Source: Aquamicrobium sp. (GTDB lineage Bacteria; Pseudomonadota; Alphaproteobacteria; Rhizobiales; Rhizobiaceae). Taken from it: DNA of 64,000 nucleotides. Numbering within the stretch: the stretch's first letter is position 1; each line of letters begins with the position of its first letter. Under the pieces are notes generated by a model, which worked only from the letters and a program-made list of their open reading frames with translations, was not told the DNA's origin and searched no databases. The position numbers and the translations under genes were made by a program. The stretch spans positions 62,001-126,000 of the forward strand of contig NZ_JAMLIE010000001.1 of the NCBI RefSeq assembly GCF_023954335.1, in the 5' to 3' direction. Below are positions 1 through 7,749 of the stretch, piece by piece.

Positions 1-1
1 C

Positions 2-64
2 GGAAGCTTCAACGACCACACGATCGCAGCGCACTCGACGGTCTCCGCGGCGGCTCGTCGATAG
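2..64 (+). CDS. possible 3' end of an upstream gene (partial)
   Basis: The reading frame beginning at base 2 stays open for 20 codons and ends in TAG at 62-64, directly before a hairpin terminator. That position suits the tail of a gene entering the window from the left and converging on the outer membrane protein gene. The fragment ends in Ala/Arg residues and matches no family I recognise. Only its position supports it, so it could be non-coding. Confidence 0.25.
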   Translation, partial: GSFNDHTIAAHSTVSAAARR

Positions 65-92
65 AAAAAGGGCCGGACAAGCCGGCCCTTTT
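65..92. terminator. bidirectional Rho-independent terminator
   Basis: A GC-rich stem (GGGCCGG paired with CCGGCCC around a 5-nt loop) is flanked by A-tracts and T-tracts on both sides, so it can stop transcription from either direction. It sits 18 bp past the stop codon of the leftward outer membrane protein gene and right after a possible rightward gene end. Confidence 0.8.
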
Positions 93-109
93 GATTGGAT
101 AAACGCCAG

Positions 110-745
110 TCAGAACTTGTAGCTGACGCCTACACGGAACGTGTGCTCGGTGACATCGATCCCGGTGGCGACTCCAAGCGGCTTGAACTCGCCATAGTCC
201 GAGTAGCGATACTCGGCCCGGACAAGCCAGTTGTCGGTGAAAGCATGCTCAACACCGGCGCCGAGAGTCCATCCGACCATCGAATCGTCGAGTTTGCCGG
301 GCCCCACGACCGGATCGATATAGGCATTGGTGCCGGCGATGCCGGCCGTTCCGTAAATGAGAGTGCGGTCGATTGCGTAACCGATACGACCGCGGGCCGA
401 CCACTGCCAGTCAGTCCCGAAATCCGCGAAGCCTATGCCGAGAATGTCATCTTCATTCCACGTCCGCGCGATATCCGCCTCGACGCCGAACACCCACGGC
501 CCGTTCTGGAAGTTGTAACCGGCATGCACGCCGAGCAGGCCGCCGTTGAACGTATCGTCTGTCGCGCCGAAATCACCCCTGGTCGATACGTACCCGCCAT
601 GGGCGCCGAGATAGAAGCCGGACCAGTCGTAGACCGCATAAACCGGAGCAGGGGACGGTTCATAGATAATCGCGTCGGCAGCCATCGCCGAAGAAGCGAC
701 GGTCGCAAAAGCAGCAGACGCGAGAAGAATGGAAATCCTGTTCAT
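110..745 (-). CDS. Omp25/Omp31-type outer membrane beta-barrel protein
   Basis: This 211-residue protein is probably an 8-stranded outer membrane beta-barrel of the Omp25/RopB family common in Hyphomicrobiales. It opens with a signal peptide (about residues 1-22, cleavage after Ser-Ala-Met-Ala). The mature part has the family hallmarks: DWSGFYLGAHGGY near the start, repeated WSARGRIGYA-type strands with alternating hydrophobic residues, and a terminal FRVGVSYKF in which the last Phe acts as the barrel-assembly signal. The gene stands alone, has its own terminator downstream, and is preceded by an AT-rich stretch around 830-875. Such proteins are abundant structural or surface proteins; the exact function is not predictable. 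Confidence 0.88.
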   Translation of the reverse strand: MNRISILLASAAFATVASSAMAADAIIYEPSPAPVYAVYDWSGFYLGAHGGYVSTRGDFGATDDTFNGGLLGVHAGYNFQNGPWVFGVEADIARTWNEDDILGIGFADFGTDWQWSARGRIGYAIDRTLIYGTAGIAGTNAYIDPVVGPGKLDDSMVGWTLGAGVEHAFTDNWLVRAEYRYSDYGEFKPLGVATGIDVTEHTFRVGVSYKF

Positions 746-978
746 GTTGCCTGTCCTTCCAAATCAGATGGTCGAACATAAACCGGCTCACCATTCTTGT
801 CTGTCACCATTGGGCAACAGGTAGCGCCCTTCGATAAAACCATTACTTTATAATATTAGGAATATTGGAGAAATACTATAAACAGGGATCGCGTATCCTG
901 TCGTTCAGGGTCGTGGCAGGCGCCGGCCATACTCCCGCCGCTATTCGAGGCAGATTGGGCCGAGGCGAGGAAACGGCT

Positions 979-1233
979 ATGAAAACCAATCACCAGCGAA
1001 GCTTCAGGGCGACCACGCATCGGAAGAAACCGGGAGCGGCGTTCCACCGGACGAGCGTCCTGTCGGACGTGTCGATTTCCGCCATGGCCGATTTCGATTT
1101 CACCAACGGCAATCGCGGCATGGCGAAATCCGTGCGGGGCGCGAAGAAGTTCGTCAACTCGCGCTTTCGCCATCACGAGAACGCGGCGACGCGCCGGCTC
1201 GCCGCCGAAGGTCCGGGCGAAGCCCGCGACTGA
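979..1233 (+). CDS. small conserved basic protein, function unknown
   Basis: The protein has 84 residues and is rich in Arg, Lys and His, with no signal peptide or membrane segment. The frame is open further upstream (from 865), but the ATG at 979 follows a good ribosome binding site (GAGGAAA) and gives a more natural protein. A central stretch, FDFTNGNRGMAKSVRGAKKF, looks like conserved sequence rather than random translation. The gene converges with the leftward gene ending at 1238. I do not know its function; the basic charge would fit nucleic-acid binding, but that is inference. Confidence 0.55.
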   Translation: MKTNHQRSFRATTHRKKPGAAFHRTSVLSDVSISAMADFDFTNGNRGMAKSVRGAKKFVNSRFRHHENAATRRLAAEGPGEARD

Positions 1234-1237
1234 CGGC

Positions 1238-1681
1238 CTACAGCAGGACGATGCCTTCGCGCGTCCAGCGCGCGATCGGCCGGTCCGATAGATGGCCGAC
1301 GAAGACGATCTCCGGCATCGACCGGCCCGGCCCGAGCGCGGCGCAATTCAGCGTATCGGCATAGTCGGCCTGCGCCACCGGGTCGAGCGCGAGGAACGCC
1401 TCCTCGTCGACGAAGACGGCGGCGACGTCGCCCAGCAGCCCGGTGCCACGGACGATGCCTTCCCTCTCGTGCCGGTCCCAGTGCACCCGCGCGCGAATCT
1501 GCTCGTCGGGAAGCGGCTGCGGCCCGGCGTCGGGCACGACACGCGGAGGCGGCCCGCCGCGCAGGGCGCGCGCCACCGTTTTCGATGCCCGGTAGGCGAC
1601 GTAGGCGATCAGCGCGATAGAGGCGAGGAGGAGGACGACCAGCGCGAGCGCGCCGGCCAGCCCGTGCGCCGCCTCCGTCAT
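1238..1681 (-). CDS. single-pass membrane protein, function unknown
   Basis: The 147-residue protein has one N-terminal membrane helix (about residues 9-30, Leu/Ala/Val-rich), a short basic and Pro-rich linker, and a soluble domain of about 90 residues with no motif I recognise. The linker's RASKTVARALRGG segment suggests that the C-terminal domain faces the cytoplasm. It is followed by 4 bp and a convergent small gene. Thirteen bases upstream ends the small lipoprotein gene on the same strand, so the two may be co-transcribed. Confidence 0.6.
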   Translation of the reverse strand: MTEAAHGLAGALALVVLLLASIALIAYVAYRASKTVARALRGGPPPRVVPDAGPQPLPDEQIRARVHWDRHEREGIVRGTGLLGDVAAVFVDEEAFLALDPVAQADYADTLNCAALGPGRSMPEIVFVGHLSDRPIARWTREGIVLL

Positions 1682-1694
1682 GCCGCGCCCCGGC

Positions 1695-1952
1695 TCAGCG
1701 TCTCGGCCGCACCACGATCACCTGCGGCGGCGGCGCGTAAATCCAGGCATCGCGCTGCAGCGAGGCCCGCCGCGCCGCCCTGCGGTCGAGCTCGACGCGC
1801 TGGAGACATTCGGCGAAGGCATCGTTCTTGCGGGTGAAGCCGTAGGAACGGCACGTTTCCTCGTCGGCCCGGCGCTGCTCTTCCGGCGTGACGGTGGTGC
1901 AGGCCGCGAGCGCGGCGACGAGGATGAGCGGGACAAGCCGTAAGGGCTTCAT
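1695..1952 (-). CDS. small putative lipoprotein
   Basis: The 85-residue product has a type II signal peptide: basic MKPLR, a hydrophobic stretch, and the lipobox LAAC with the modified Cys at residue 18. The mature protein is charged and Arg-rich, with two more Cys (about residues 34 and 49) that could form a disulfide, and it ends in a Pro/Val/Arg tail. The start at 1952 was chosen because GGAGAAG lies 5 bases upstream and the signal peptide then begins at residue 1; the frame is open upstream to 1991. Role unknown; probably anchored in the envelope. Confidence 0.65.
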   Translation of the reverse strand: MKPLRLVPLILVAALAACTTVTPEEQRRADEETCRSYGFTRKNDAFAECLQRVELDRRAARRASLQRDAWIYAPPPQVIVVRPRR

Positions 1953-2059
1953 GAGACTTCTCCAGTATGCCGCCTCCCGTCCCCGATCCATGAACTATAT
2001 AGCACAGCGGCGGCGGAATCGAAGCGTCCCCGGCGATGTACGCCGTCGCACCGGCCGCC

Positions 2060-2911
2060 TCACGACACCGCCTGCTTGAGCACGGCGAGCGCGTCCTGCA
2101 TCTCCGGCCGCCCCTCGCCCGATTCGGCATAGACGGCATAGGCCGGATAGGTGAACTCCGGCGCGCCGGCGACGAGCTCGAGCTCGCCCGCCTCGACATG
2201 CGGCGCCACCGTCCCCTTGCGGAAATAGCCCATGCCGCCGGCCCGCAGGATATAGGACAGCCCGAGCGGGCCGAGCCCGACCATCACCCCCGGCTCGCCG
2301 AACACCGGCGTTCCCGCGCCGTGGCGGGCGGCGAAGGACGGCCCCCAGTCGACATAGACATAGTCGAGGGCGCCGGCGGCCCCGGGGTCGTCCCCGTCCT
2401 GCGGCGTGCGCACCAGCACGAGCTGCTCCTCCTGCAGCAATTCGACCCGGAAGCCGGGCAGCAGCTTCGGCGCGTAGAGCACGGCGATGTCGAGGACGCC
2501 GGTGCGCAGCTGCTCGATCAGCTGGTCCGGCACCCCGACATGGGCATGGATGACGATGCCCGGCCGCGTGCGCCGCATCGCCACCAGCCAGTCGAGCAAC
2601 AGCGGGTTCCACAGGCTCAGCTCTCCCCCCAGCGCCACCGCCCCGGTGCGGCCGGCCGGCAGCGCCAGCTGGTGGCGCGCCCGCTCCCATATCTGCACGA
2701 AGGACTGGGCGAAGCGCTCGAACTCGCGCCCCGCCGGCGTCGGCTGCGCGCCGTTGCGGTTGCGCACGAAGAGCTGGCGGCCGAGCTCGTCCTCCAGCGT
2801 GCGGACGCGCGCCGAAACCGTCGTCTGCGTCACGTTGAGCCGCTCGGCGGCGCGCAGGAACGAGCCGCAATGCACGATCTCGAGAAAGGTCCGGGCGCGG
2901 TCGATGTCCAT
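2060..2911 (-). CDS. LysR-family transcriptional regulator
   Basis: The 283-residue protein begins with the LysR winged helix-turn-helix (FLEIVHCGSFLRAAERLNVT then VSARVRTLEDELGRQLFVR, about residues 8-56) and continues with the effector-binding domain. The start MDIDRARTF at 2911 lies 5-10 bases after GGCAGGAAAAG and matches the normal LysR N-terminus; an upstream in-frame Met would add 19 atypical residues. The neighbour on the opposite strand is the 5-formyl-THF cyclo-ligase gene 136 bp away. Divergent placement suggests, but does not prove, that LysR controls it. The effector is unknown. Confidence 0.9.
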   Translation of the reverse strand: MDIDRARTFLEIVHCGSFLRAAERLNVTQTTVSARVRTLEDELGRQLFVRNRNGAQPTPAGREFERFAQSFVQIWERARHQLALPAGRTGAVALGGELSLWNPLLLDWLVAMRRTRPGIVIHAHVGVPDQLIEQLRTGVLDIAVLYAPKLLPGFRVELLQEEQLVLVRTPQDGDDPGAAGALDYVYVDWGPSFAARHGAGTPVFGEPGVMVGLGPLGLSYILRAGGMGYFRKGTVAPHVEAGELELVAGAPEFTYPAYAVYAESGEGRPEMQDALAVLKQAVS

Positions 2912-3047
2912 AGGGCTTTTCCTGCCGGGTCGCTGTTTCAGTGCAAAATTCTTGCATCTATCCAGCATTTAATTCCGTTTGTCTTCTTCCATCAACCGCC
3001 GCACCATTTCCCTTGCCCGAAGGAGCGCGCGAGGGAGGCGGCGGCCC

Positions 3048-3707
3048 ATGGACCACGACGACGAAGCCCCGGAGTTCGGCGAGTATTCCTCGCCGCCCTG
3101 CTTCATGCACGAGCTTTCGCCCGACTTTCAGCCGCGGCAGGAGCGGTCGAGCGCCTGGGGCGACGTGGCGCGCTGGCGCAAGGCCGAGCGCCAGCGGCTG
3201 ATCGAGGCGCGGCTGGCCATGACGGCGAGCGAGCGCGCCGCCCGCACCGAGCGGATCGCCGCCGGGCTCGACGGGGCCGTCGGCAGCGTCGCGCGGCGCG
3301 TGGTCGCCGTCTACTGGCCGTTCCGCGGCGAGCCTGACCTGCGCAACTGGACGATCCGCGTCGCCGAGCGCGGCGGCCGCATCGCGCTGCCCGTCGTCAT
3401 CCGCAAGGGCTGGCCGCTGGAGTTCCGCATCTGGGTGCCGGGCGACCCGCTGGAGCGCGGCGTGTGGAACATCCTTGTCCCCTCGCGCGGGCCGGCGGTC
3501 GAGCCCGACATCGTCGTCGCGCCGGTGGTCGGCTTCGACGGCGGCAATTTTCGCCTCGGCTATGGCGGCGGCTTCTACGACCGGACGCTGGCGGCGATGG
3601 CGCGCCGGCCGCGCACCATCGGCGTCGGCTACGAGGAAGCGCGCATTCCCACCATCTACCCGCAGGCGCACGACATTGCGCTCGGCGAGATCGTCACCGA
3701 CGCCTGA
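3048..3707 (+). CDS. 5-formyltetrahydrofolate cyclo-ligase family protein
   Basis: Enzymes of this family use ATP to convert 5-formyl-THF to 5,10-methenyl-THF. The 219-residue protein shows the family signatures: RLIEARLAM after a basic start, VVAVYWPFRGEPD, and the catalytic/ATP-binding GYGGGFYDRTL near residue 175. Compared with typical family members of about 190 residues, it has an N-terminal extension of roughly 50 acidic and Pro-rich residues before the core, so it may be a paralogue rather than the housekeeping enzyme. The start at 3048 follows GAGGGAGG. Its stop is 34 bp from the cytochrome oxidase gene, so the two could share a transcript. Confidence 0.82.
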   Translation: MDHDDEAPEFGEYSSPPCFMHELSPDFQPRQERSSAWGDVARWRKAERQRLIEARLAMTASERAARTERIAAGLDGAVGSVARRVVAVYWPFRGEPDLRNWTIRVAERGGRIALPVVIRKGWPLEFRIWVPGDPLERGVWNILVPSRGPAVEPDIVVAPVVGFDGGNFRLGYGGGFYDRTLAAMARRPRTIGVGYEEARIPTIYPQAHDIALGEIVTDA

Positions 3708-3741
3708 ACGCGGGCGGCGAGAGGACAGGCAGGAGAATAAG

Positions 3742-5394
3742 ATGAGCGAGACAGCCAGCGCCCCGGACAGCCGCAGGGCCAGCAACTCCACCACCAGCCC
3801 GGGTCACGCGACGGCCCACGACGTCGCCCACAAGCCGCCCTTCTTGGTCCGCTGGCTGTGCTCGACCAACCACAAGGACATCGGCACGCTCTATCTCGGC
3901 TTCGCCATCATCGCCGGCATCCTCGGCACCGCGTTGTCCGTCGGCATCCGCATGGAGCTGCAGGAGCCGGGCATGCAGATCTTCGCCTCGTCGGAGACGT
4001 TCAACGTCTTCGTCAGCGGCCACGGGCTGGTGATGATCTTCTTCGTCATCATGCCGGCGCTGATCGGCGGCTTCGGCAACTGGTTCGTGCCGATCATGAT
4101 CGGCGCGCCGGACATGGCCTTCCCGCGCATGAACAACGTCTCGTTCTGGCTGCTCGTCGCCTCCTTCGTGCTGTTCCTGATCTCGCTGTTCGTGCCGGGC
4201 GCGCCGGGCTCCACCGGCCATGGCGGCGGCTGGACGCTCTACCCGCCCTATTCCAACATCGGCCAGTCCGGCCCGGCGGTCGACTTCGTCATCCTCTCGA
4301 TCCACCTGTCGGGCGCCTCGTCGATCCTCGGCGCCATCAACTTCATCACCACCATCTTCAACATGCGCGCGCCCGGCATGACGATGCACAAGATGCCGCT
4401 CTTCGCCTGGGCGATGCTGGTCACCGCTTTCATGCTGCTGATCTCGCTGCCGGTTCTCGCCGGCGCCATCACCATGCTGCTGACCGACCGCAATTTCGGC
4501 ACCACCTTCTTCGCGCCGGAAGGCGGCGGCGACCCGATCCTCTACCAGCACCTGTTCTGGTTCTTCGGCCATCCGGAAGTCTACATCATGATCCTGCCGG
4601 CCTTCGGCATCGTCAGCCACGTCATCTCGACCTTCGCGAAAAAGCCGATCTTCGGCTATCTCGGCATGGCCTACGCCATGGTCGCCATCGGCCTCATCGG
4701 CTTCGTGGTCTGGGCGCACCACATGTTCACCGTCGGCATGTCGATCGACAGCCAGCGCTACTTCGCCTTCGCCTCGATGGTAATCGCCGTGCCGACCGGC
4801 ATCAAGGTGTTCTCATGGCTGGCGACGATGTGGGGCGGCTCGATCTCGTTCCGCACGCCGATGCTGTGGGCCATGGGCTTCGTGCTCCTGTTCACCATCG
4901 GCGGCGTCACCGGCGTGGTGCTGGCCAATCCCGGCATCGACCGTGTGCTGCACGACACCTATTACGTCATCGCCCATTTCCACTATGTGCTGTCGCTCGG
5001 CGCGGCCTTTGCCATCTTCGCCGCCTGGTACTACTGGTTCCCGAAGATGAGCGGCTACATGATGAGCGAGACGCTGGGGAAGCTGCATTTCTGGCTGACC
5101 TTCATCGGCGTCAACCTCGTCTTCTTCCCGCAGCACTTCCTCGGCCTCGCCGGCATGCCGCGCCGCTATGCCGACTATCCCGATGCCTATGCCGGCTGGA
5201 ACTTCGTCTCCTCGATCGGCTCCTACATCTCGACGCTCGGCCTCGTCGTCTTCCTGTTCGCGGTGGCGGAAGCCTTCGTGCGCAAGCGCCGGGCCACCGC
5301 CAACCCGTGGGGCGAGGGCGCGACGACGCTGGAATGGTCGCTGTCCTCCCCGCCGCCCTACCACCAGTTCGAGAGATTGCCGCTCATCCGCTGA
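3742..5394 (+). CDS. cytochrome c oxidase subunit I (aa3-type), orphan copy
   Basis: The 550-residue membrane protein is the catalytic subunit of an aa3-type heme-copper oxidase, which reduces O2 to water and pumps protons. Visible features are about 12 membrane helices, the heme-ligand region HGLVMIFF, the CuB site HPEVY (His cross-linked to Tyr, with the proton-path Glu), the HHMF pair and HFHYVLSLG. The start at 3742 follows AGGAGAA. Subunits II and III, heme A synthase and the CtaG assembly factor, usually adjacent in alphaproteobacteria, are all absent here, so this is an isolated copy. It is followed by a strong terminator. A partner subunit II must be encoded elsewhere if the protein is functional. 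Confidence 0.93.
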   Translation: MSETASAPDSRRASNSTTSPGHATAHDVAHKPPFLVRWLCSTNHKDIGTLYLGFAIIAGILGTALSVGIRMELQEPGMQIFASSETFNVFVSGHGLVMIFFVIMPALIGGFGNWFVPIMIGAPDMAFPRMNNVSFWLLVASFVLFLISLFVPGAPGSTGHGGGWTLYPPYSNIGQSGPAVDFVILSIHLSGASSILGAINFITTIFNMRAPGMTMHKMPLFAWAMLVTAFMLLISLPVLAGAITMLLTDRNFGTTFFAPEGGGDPILYQHLFWFFGHPEVYIMILPAFGIVSHVISTFAKKPIFGYLGMAYAMVAIGLIGFVVWAHHMFTVGMSIDSQRYFAFASMVIAVPTGIKVFSWLATMWGGSISFRTPMLWAMGFVLLFTIGGVTGVVLANPGIDRVLHDTYYVIAHFHYVLSLGAAFAIFAAWYYWFPKMSGYMMSETLGKLHFWLTFIGVNLVFFPQHFLGLAGMPRRYADYPDAYAGWNFVSSIGSYISTLGLVVFLFAVAEAFVRKRRATANPWGEGATTLEWSLSSPPPYHQFERLPLIR

Positions 5395-5441
5395 GAGGAG
5401 GAGGGACGACGGCCGCCTGGCTCCTGAGGCCGGCCGTCCCC

Positions 5442-5482
5442 GGAGCGCCCGTTCCCGCCGGGGGACGGGCGCTCCTTTTTTT
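5442..5482 (+). terminator. Rho-independent terminator after the oxidase gene
   Basis: A 15-bp stem (GGAGCGCCCGTTCCC with GGGGACGGGCGCTCC, one G-T pair) with a 4-nt loop is followed by seven T residues. It lies about 50 bp past the stop codon of the cytochrome oxidase gene. Confidence 0.88.
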
Positions 5483-5546
5483 GCCGGCTTCGTTCGGGAG
5501 CGACGCTCTCTCGCGTGTCGCGCCTTTGTGCATCACCGGCGCCGTT

Positions 5547-5721
5547 GGCGCCGCCCCTCATCCCCCTGCCGGGACCTTCTCCCCGTGAACGGGGAGAAGA
5601 GAGCTATCGTCTTTGATTTCGCCAATCACAAGCGTAGCAAAGAGGATGTGGCGGCGCGGCCGTCATCCCTTCTCCCCGTTCACGGGGAGAAGGTGCCCGA
5701 AGGGCGGATGAGGGGCGGCGC
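5547..5721. repeat. RIME-like intergenic palindromic element, copy 1
   Basis: The element is bounded by inverted ends (GCGCCGCCCCTCATCC at the left, GGATGAGGGGCGGCGC at the right) and contains two internal palindromes of the CTTCTCCCCG...CGGGGAGAAG type at 5576-5599 and 5669-5692. This organisation resembles the mosaic elements described in rhizobia (RIME); the family name is from memory. A second copy lies at 22575-22705. The 70 bp between the palindromes is AT-richer and unlike the other copy. The rest of the 382-bp gap between the oxidase gene and the DUF488 gene holds only the terminator. Confidence 0.8.
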
Positions 5722-5776
5722 AGGCGTTTGAGGATCGCTCTCAGCCGGAGCGGATAGGACGCGACACGCTCCAGCC

Positions 5777-6133
5777 TCAGTCCTTCGAGGAAAGATAATC
5801 GCGCAGGACGACCGCGTTGTTGTGCCCGGTGTCGTGGGCGGCATAGAGGAGCGTCGCCGCCTTGCCGCCGATCTGCGCCCGGAGCGCCGCGACGGCCTCG
5901 GCATTCTCAGTGATCTCCTTGCGGTAGCGGGCCCGGAACTCGTCCCACTTGTCGGGATCGTGGCCGAACCAGTGGCGCAGGGAATCGCTCGGTGCGACGT
6001 CCTTCGCCCAATGGTCGAGATGCGCCTTGTCCTTCGAAAGCCCGCGCGGCCACAGCCGGTCGACGAGGATGCGCTGCCCGTCCGCGGCAGCCGGGGCGTC
6101 GTAGACGCGCTTGATGTGCAGGGTGGGTGCCAT
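5777..6133 (-). CDS. DUF488-family protein
   Basis: The 118-residue soluble protein matches the DUF488 family throughout: KRVYDAPAAADGQRILVDRLWPRG, then a middle segment LRHWFGHDPDKWDEFRARY, and a C-terminal LLYAAHDTGHNNAVVLRDYL. The family is widespread and uncharacterised. The gene is followed by the palindromic repeat and preceded by ohr on the same strand 108 bp away. No metal or catalytic motif is evident beyond the conserved Asp/Arg/Trp residues. Confidence 0.88.
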   Translation of the reverse strand: MAPTLHIKRVYDAPAAADGQRILVDRLWPRGLSKDKAHLDHWAKDVAPSDSLRHWFGHDPDKWDEFRARYRKEITENAEAVAALRAQIGGKAATLLYAAHDTGHNNAVVLRDYLSSKD

Positions 6134-6241
6134 GTCGCTTTTCCTCCCTCCGCCCTCCCCTTCGGGCTTCCGGCCGGAGGAGGATGCCAGCGCGGCGGCA
6201 GGGTTGCCGCCGCGCCCGCGACCGTCTCGGGTAGAGTGCCC

Positions 6242-6670
6242 TCAGCCGACGCTTATGTCGACATCGACATTGCCGCGCGTGGCATGGGAATAGGGGCAGA
6301 TGTTCTCGTGCGCCGTGTTGGCGAGCTCCAGCGCCTTGCCGTCGTCCACCCCGTCGAGATGGACCTTCATGTCGACCTTGAGCCCGAAGCCGCCGGCCTC
6401 GCGCGGGCCGATGCCGACGCGCGCGGTCACCGAAGTGTCGGGGCCGAGCTTGACGCCGGCCTCGCGCGCCACCAGCCGCACCGCGCCCTCGAAGCAGGCG
6501 GCATAGCCGGCCGCGAACAGAATCTCCGGATTGGCGAGGTTGCCGCCCGGCCCGCCCATCTCCTTCGGCAGGGCGAGCTTCAGGTCGACGCTGCCGTCGG
6601 CGCTGCGCACATGGCCCTCGCGCCCGCCCTTGGCGGTCGCCTCGGCGGTGTAGATGATCTTGGTCGTCAT
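6242..6670 (-). CDS. ohr: organic hydroperoxide resistance protein Ohr
   Basis: Ohr is a thiol peroxidase that reduces organic hydroperoxides. The 142-residue product has both catalytic cysteines in their usual settings: Cys59 in FAAGYAACFEGAVR and Cys125 in HENICPYSHATRGN, the latter marking Ohr rather than OsmC. The start MTTKIIYTAEA at 6670 follows GGAGAAGACC and gives the normal family length; upstream in-frame codons are not family-like. No OhrR regulator is adjacent. The ferredoxin gene lies 98 bp upstream on the same strand. Confidence 0.95.
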   Translation of the reverse strand: MTTKIIYTAEATAKGGREGHVRSADGSVDLKLALPKEMGGPGGNLANPEILFAAGYAACFEGAVRLVAREAGVKLGPDTSVTARVGIGPREAGGFGLKVDMKVHLDGVDDGKALELANTAHENICPYSHATRGNVDVDISVG

Positions 6671-6767
6671 GGTCTTCTCCTTTGGTTCGGGCGGCGATCC
6701 GCCGGGGGTCGGGCGGACGATCCGCCCGGGGTTGAAGGCGGGAAGCCCCGCGGGCCGGCGGCGAGCA

Positions 6768-7106
6768 TCAATCCCCGCCGGGAGCCTCGCTGAAATATTC
6801 CTCGAACTTGCCCGGCACGCCATCCCAATCCTTTGCGTCGGCCGGAGGTTCCTTCTTCTCGATGATGTTCGGCCATCGGGTGGCGTATTTCAGGTTCAGC
6901 GCCAGCCATTCCGGCGTCGCCGACGGGTCGGTGTCGGGGAAGATCGCCTCGGCCGGGCATTCGGGCTCGCACACGCCGCAGTCGATGCACTCGTCGGGGT
7001 GGATGACGAGCATGTTCTCGCCTTCGTAGAAGCAGTCCACCGGACAGACCTCGACGCAGTCCATGTACTTGCACTTGATGCAATTGTCCGTGACCACATA
7101 CGCCAT
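6768..7106 (-). CDS. fdxA: seven-iron ferredoxin FdxA
   Basis: The 112-residue electron carrier has two Cys-rich cluster regions: Cys at about 9, 12, 17, 21 and 25, and Cys at about 40, 43, 46 and 50. This is the pattern of proteobacterial FdxA with one [3Fe-4S] and one [4Fe-4S] cluster. The C-terminal half (EWLALNLKYATRWPNI) is the family's long extension. The gene is divergent from the DUF2249/DUF59 operon, and an imperfect 23-bp palindrome lies about 33-55 bp before its start. Such placement suggests regulation by an Fe-S or NO-sensing Rrf2 protein; this is inference. Confidence 0.95.
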   Translation of the reverse strand: MAYVVTDNCIKCKYMDCVEVCPVDCFYEGENMLVIHPDECIDCGVCEPECPAEAIFPDTDPSATPEWLALNLKYATRWPNIIEKKEPPADAKDWDGVPGKFEEYFSEAPGGD

Positions 7107-7138
7107 CGCCGCTGCCCCCGCGCCTTGCGGCGCGTCAT

Positions 7139-7161
7139 AAGGTGTATTTTCAATCTATCTT
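7139..7161. promoter_or_regulatory. NsrR/Rrf2-like palindrome upstream of fdxA
   Basis: The half-sites AAGGTGTATTT and CAATCTATCTT, separated by one base, pair at 7 of 11 positions. The form AAG-TG-ATT...AAT-----CTT resembles the 23-bp NsrR operator known from proteobacteria. It lies just upstream of the leftward fdxA gene. The regulator assignment is inference. Confidence 0.4.
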
Positions 7162-7349
7162 ATTAAGGCGAGCCCGTCGGCGCAACCGCGAAATGCGGCG
7201 AACCGGCAACGGCTTCCGGTTCTTCATCGCCGCGAACGCGCCGGAAGCCACGTCATTTTGCCGCACCCGAATGCTGGACGCCCCTAGCCGGCGGGGACAG
7301 GCGACGCAGCGCGGCAGCCTGCGTCGGCGCCCTGCCACACGGCCGCTAT

Positions 7350-7372
7350 AATATGCATTGACAATCTATCTT
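7350..7372. promoter_or_regulatory. NsrR/Rrf2-like palindrome upstream of the DUF2249 operon
   Basis: The half-sites AATATGCATTG and CAATCTATCTT, separated by one base, pair at 8 of 11 positions. The right half is identical to that of the fdxA-side palindrome. It overlaps a TTGACA-like -35 element and lies about 75 bp before the first gene. The name NsrR-like rests on the ATGCATT core only. Confidence 0.45.
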
Positions 7373-7446
7373 TTAGATGAAAGCTTGCAGCGTCGCCTGG
7401 GATAGCCGCGACGGCGCCGAGGCGCGACCATGAGGAGAGACATGCC

Positions 7447-7710
7447 ATGACCCAGACCGCCAGCGCTTCCGTGCCGAAAGAAATCGACGTCCGCAGCCTC
7501 GTTCCGATGCAGCGCCACGCCACCATCTTCGACCTCGTCGGCCGGCTGGAACCGGGCAGCTCCTTCGTCCTCATCAACGATCACGATCCCAAACCGCTCT
7601 ATTACCAGCTCGAGGCCGAGCATCCGGGGGCCTTTTCCTGGACCTATCTCGAGCGCGGACCGGAGGCCTGGCGCGTCGAGATCGGCCGCGTCGCCGACGC
7701 TGCCGCCTGA
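7447..7710 (+). CDS. DUF2249-family protein
   Basis: The 87-residue protein has the family pattern: IDVRSLVPMQRHATIFDLVGRLEPG, then FVLINDHDPKPLYYQLEAE, FSWTYLERGPEAWRVEI. The conserved HDP motif could bind a metal or cofactor. DUF2249 genes are common in denitrification and NO-response clusters. It is the first gene of a four-gene rightward operon with the DUF59 protein 39 bp downstream. The start follows GAGGAGAG. Its biochemical role is not established. Confidence 0.85.
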   Translation: MTQTASASVPKEIDVRSLVPMQRHATIFDLVGRLEPGSSFVLINDHDPKPLYYQLEAEHPGAFSWTYLERGPEAWRVEIGRVADAAA

Positions 7711-7749
7711 GCCGGCCGGCGGCGCCTTTCCGGGACGGAGGAGACAGGG

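Larger units (their letters stand above)
7107..7446. other. divergent control region between fdxA and the DUF2249 operon
   Basis: This 340-bp region holds no convincing gene. It contains two similar palindromes near its two ends (7139-7161 and 7350-7372), both including CAATCTATCTT in the same orientation. The 188 bp between them show no terminator, repeat or RNA motif I recognise. A run of AT-rich bases around 7347-7385 probably contains the rightward promoter. Confidence 0.6.

Noticed and set aside
5547..5721. CRISPR array or attachment site
   Set aside because: There are only two palindromes with unequal spacing and inverted outer ends; no spacers and no cas genes are nearby.
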